In this document: piece after piece, positions 5,206-5,855 of the stretch | Position numbering within the stretch: the stretch's first letter is position 1 | Layout: the number at the start of each line of letters is the position of its first letter | Source: Planktothrix sp. UBA8402 | GTDB taxonomy: Bacteria > Cyanobacteriota > Cyanobacteriia > Cyanobacteriales > Microcoleaceae | DNA length: 5,855 bases | Direction: 5' to 3' | Assembly (NCBI GenBank): GCA_003456035.1 | Contig: DMPJ01000542.1 | Coordinates: 1 to 5,855 of the forward strand | Notes under the pieces: model-generated | Told to the model about the DNA's origin: nothing | What the model saw: the letters and a program-made list of their open reading frames with translations, nothing else | The model's database searches: none | Made by a program: the position numbers and the translations under genes

Positions 5206-5855
5206 CTAAAGTCGCAGTAATAAGTCACGGCCATGAGTATCTGTACCGCAAGTGTTCAGTAAACCATAACTATCTGCTAACTGTTTAACTTGGTTTGTAA
5301 TTTTAGCGGTGGGCAACCAAGGGTCGGTATGATGATAGGCATAATATACTTCAATCCCATTCATTCCTAAACGAGCCGCTTCTGTAATTAATTCCGGTAC
5401 CGGATAACGATAACGGGCTGGGTGGGCCAAAACCGCTAACCCTCCCGCCTGTTGAATAGCAGTAATTACATTATCAGCAGAATAGGCATCTGTTCCCAAA
5501 GTGGTGCCACCTTGTAGATAGGGTTGTAGACCAGAGGCGTCGGGATCAAAAGCATAACCGAGAATATGGACACCCACACCCAATAACTGGGCATTAATTT
5601 CTACTCCTGTCCATAACCGAGGGGCTTGATTTACCCGTTGGGGATACTTATGTTTCCAGTGGTCTAACCAATTTTGGGCCTGTTTGTACCCTTGAATGCT
5701 ATGGTGATCGGTAATTGTCAGTCCTTTTAACCCAATTTCAATCGCCTGTTCCATGACTTCCTCTGGTTCCAGTTGGCCATCTGAACGTCGGGTATGCAGG
5801 TGAAAGTTATAGGACTTAGGGCAACTTCTGGCATTCAAGGTTTGAAAGACCTGTT
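5206..5855 (-). CDS. PHP-domain metal-dependent phosphoesterase, 5' partial
   Basis: The window holds the C-terminal 216 codons or so, ending in TAG at 5206-5208. The reading frame stays open to the right edge (it begins QVFQTLNARSCPKSYNFHLH), so the true start lies outside. A TTG at 5838 is in frame but unlikely to be the start, since cyanobacterial homologues as I recall them carry a similar VFQ..NA.SCP segment after a further N-terminus. The PHP metal-binding motifs appear in order: HLHTRRSDG, TDHHS, a GVEIN glutamate, VGVHILGYAFD, LAHPARY and finally CGTDTHG. These ligands support a di- or trinuclear metal centre hydrolysing phosphoesters. Related PHP enzymes act on nucleotides or oligonucleotides or on histidinol phosphate (family knowledge); the substrate here is not known. 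It is a stand-alone PHP protein, not the PHP domain of DNA polymerase III or X, since the chain ends shortly after the last motif. Confidence 0.88.
   Translation of the reverse strand, partial: QVFQTLNARSCPKSYNFHLHTRRSDGQLEPEEVMEQAIEIGLKGLTITDHHSIQGYKQAQNWLDHWKHKYPQRVNQAPRLWTGVEINAQLLGVGVHILGYAFDPDASGLQPYLQGGTTLGTDAYSADNVITAIQQAGGLAVLAHPARYRYPVPELITEAARLGMNGIEVYYAYHHTDPWLPTAKITNQVKQLADSYGLLNTCGTDTHGRDLLLRL

Overview
The window looks like chromosomal DNA of a filamentous, AT-rich cyanobacterium, probably near Planktothrix, Oscillatoria or Lyngbya. Three things point there. Four copies of the HIP1 octamer GCGATCGC are visible (1839, 2243, 4258, 4281). There is a heptamer-based short tandem repeat of the GGGAATGG type. 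Several proteins belong to cyanobacteria-centred families: a DUF1400 protein, a Rre1/Ycf29-type response regulator and a cyanobacterial-style PHP protein. The genus is an inference; the phylum is well supported.

Layout. At 1-35 lies the end of a degenerate 9-nt tandem repeat cut by the window edge, followed by a strong terminator at 53-91. It serves a minus-strand gene for a small exported or membrane-anchored DUF1400 protein (116-757). The next gap (758-1080) holds a decayed minus-strand coding tail, TPR or SirB1-like, and a long hairpin (992-1026) that probably terminates the next gene. That gene (1081-2523, minus) encodes a 480-residue coiled-coil protein of unknown function and has a near-consensus sigma-70 promoter at 2585-2613. 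It diverges from argH (2792-4186, plus), an apparently intact argininosuccinate lyase. After argH come a heptamer repeat array that begins on the last base of its stop codon and an 11-bp inverted repeat built from two HIP1 sites. A plus-strand NarL-family response regulator (4418-5155) faces the C-terminal part of a PHP-domain phosphoesterase (5206 to the right edge, minus, 5' end missing).

How the genes relate. I see no operon. Each gene has its own flanking non-coding DNA, and the order looks like ordinary cyanobacterial housekeeping synteny: arginine biosynthesis, a stress-type transcription regulator, a metal-dependent phosphoesterase and two proteins of unknown function. No mobile element gene, CRISPR array, phage gene, tRNA or rRNA was recognised. 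I found no convincing sign of a new multi-gene system. The points most worth a second look are the uncharacterised coiled-coil protein, the stand-alone DUF1400 protein, the gene relic at 868-990, and the repeats touching the end of argH.
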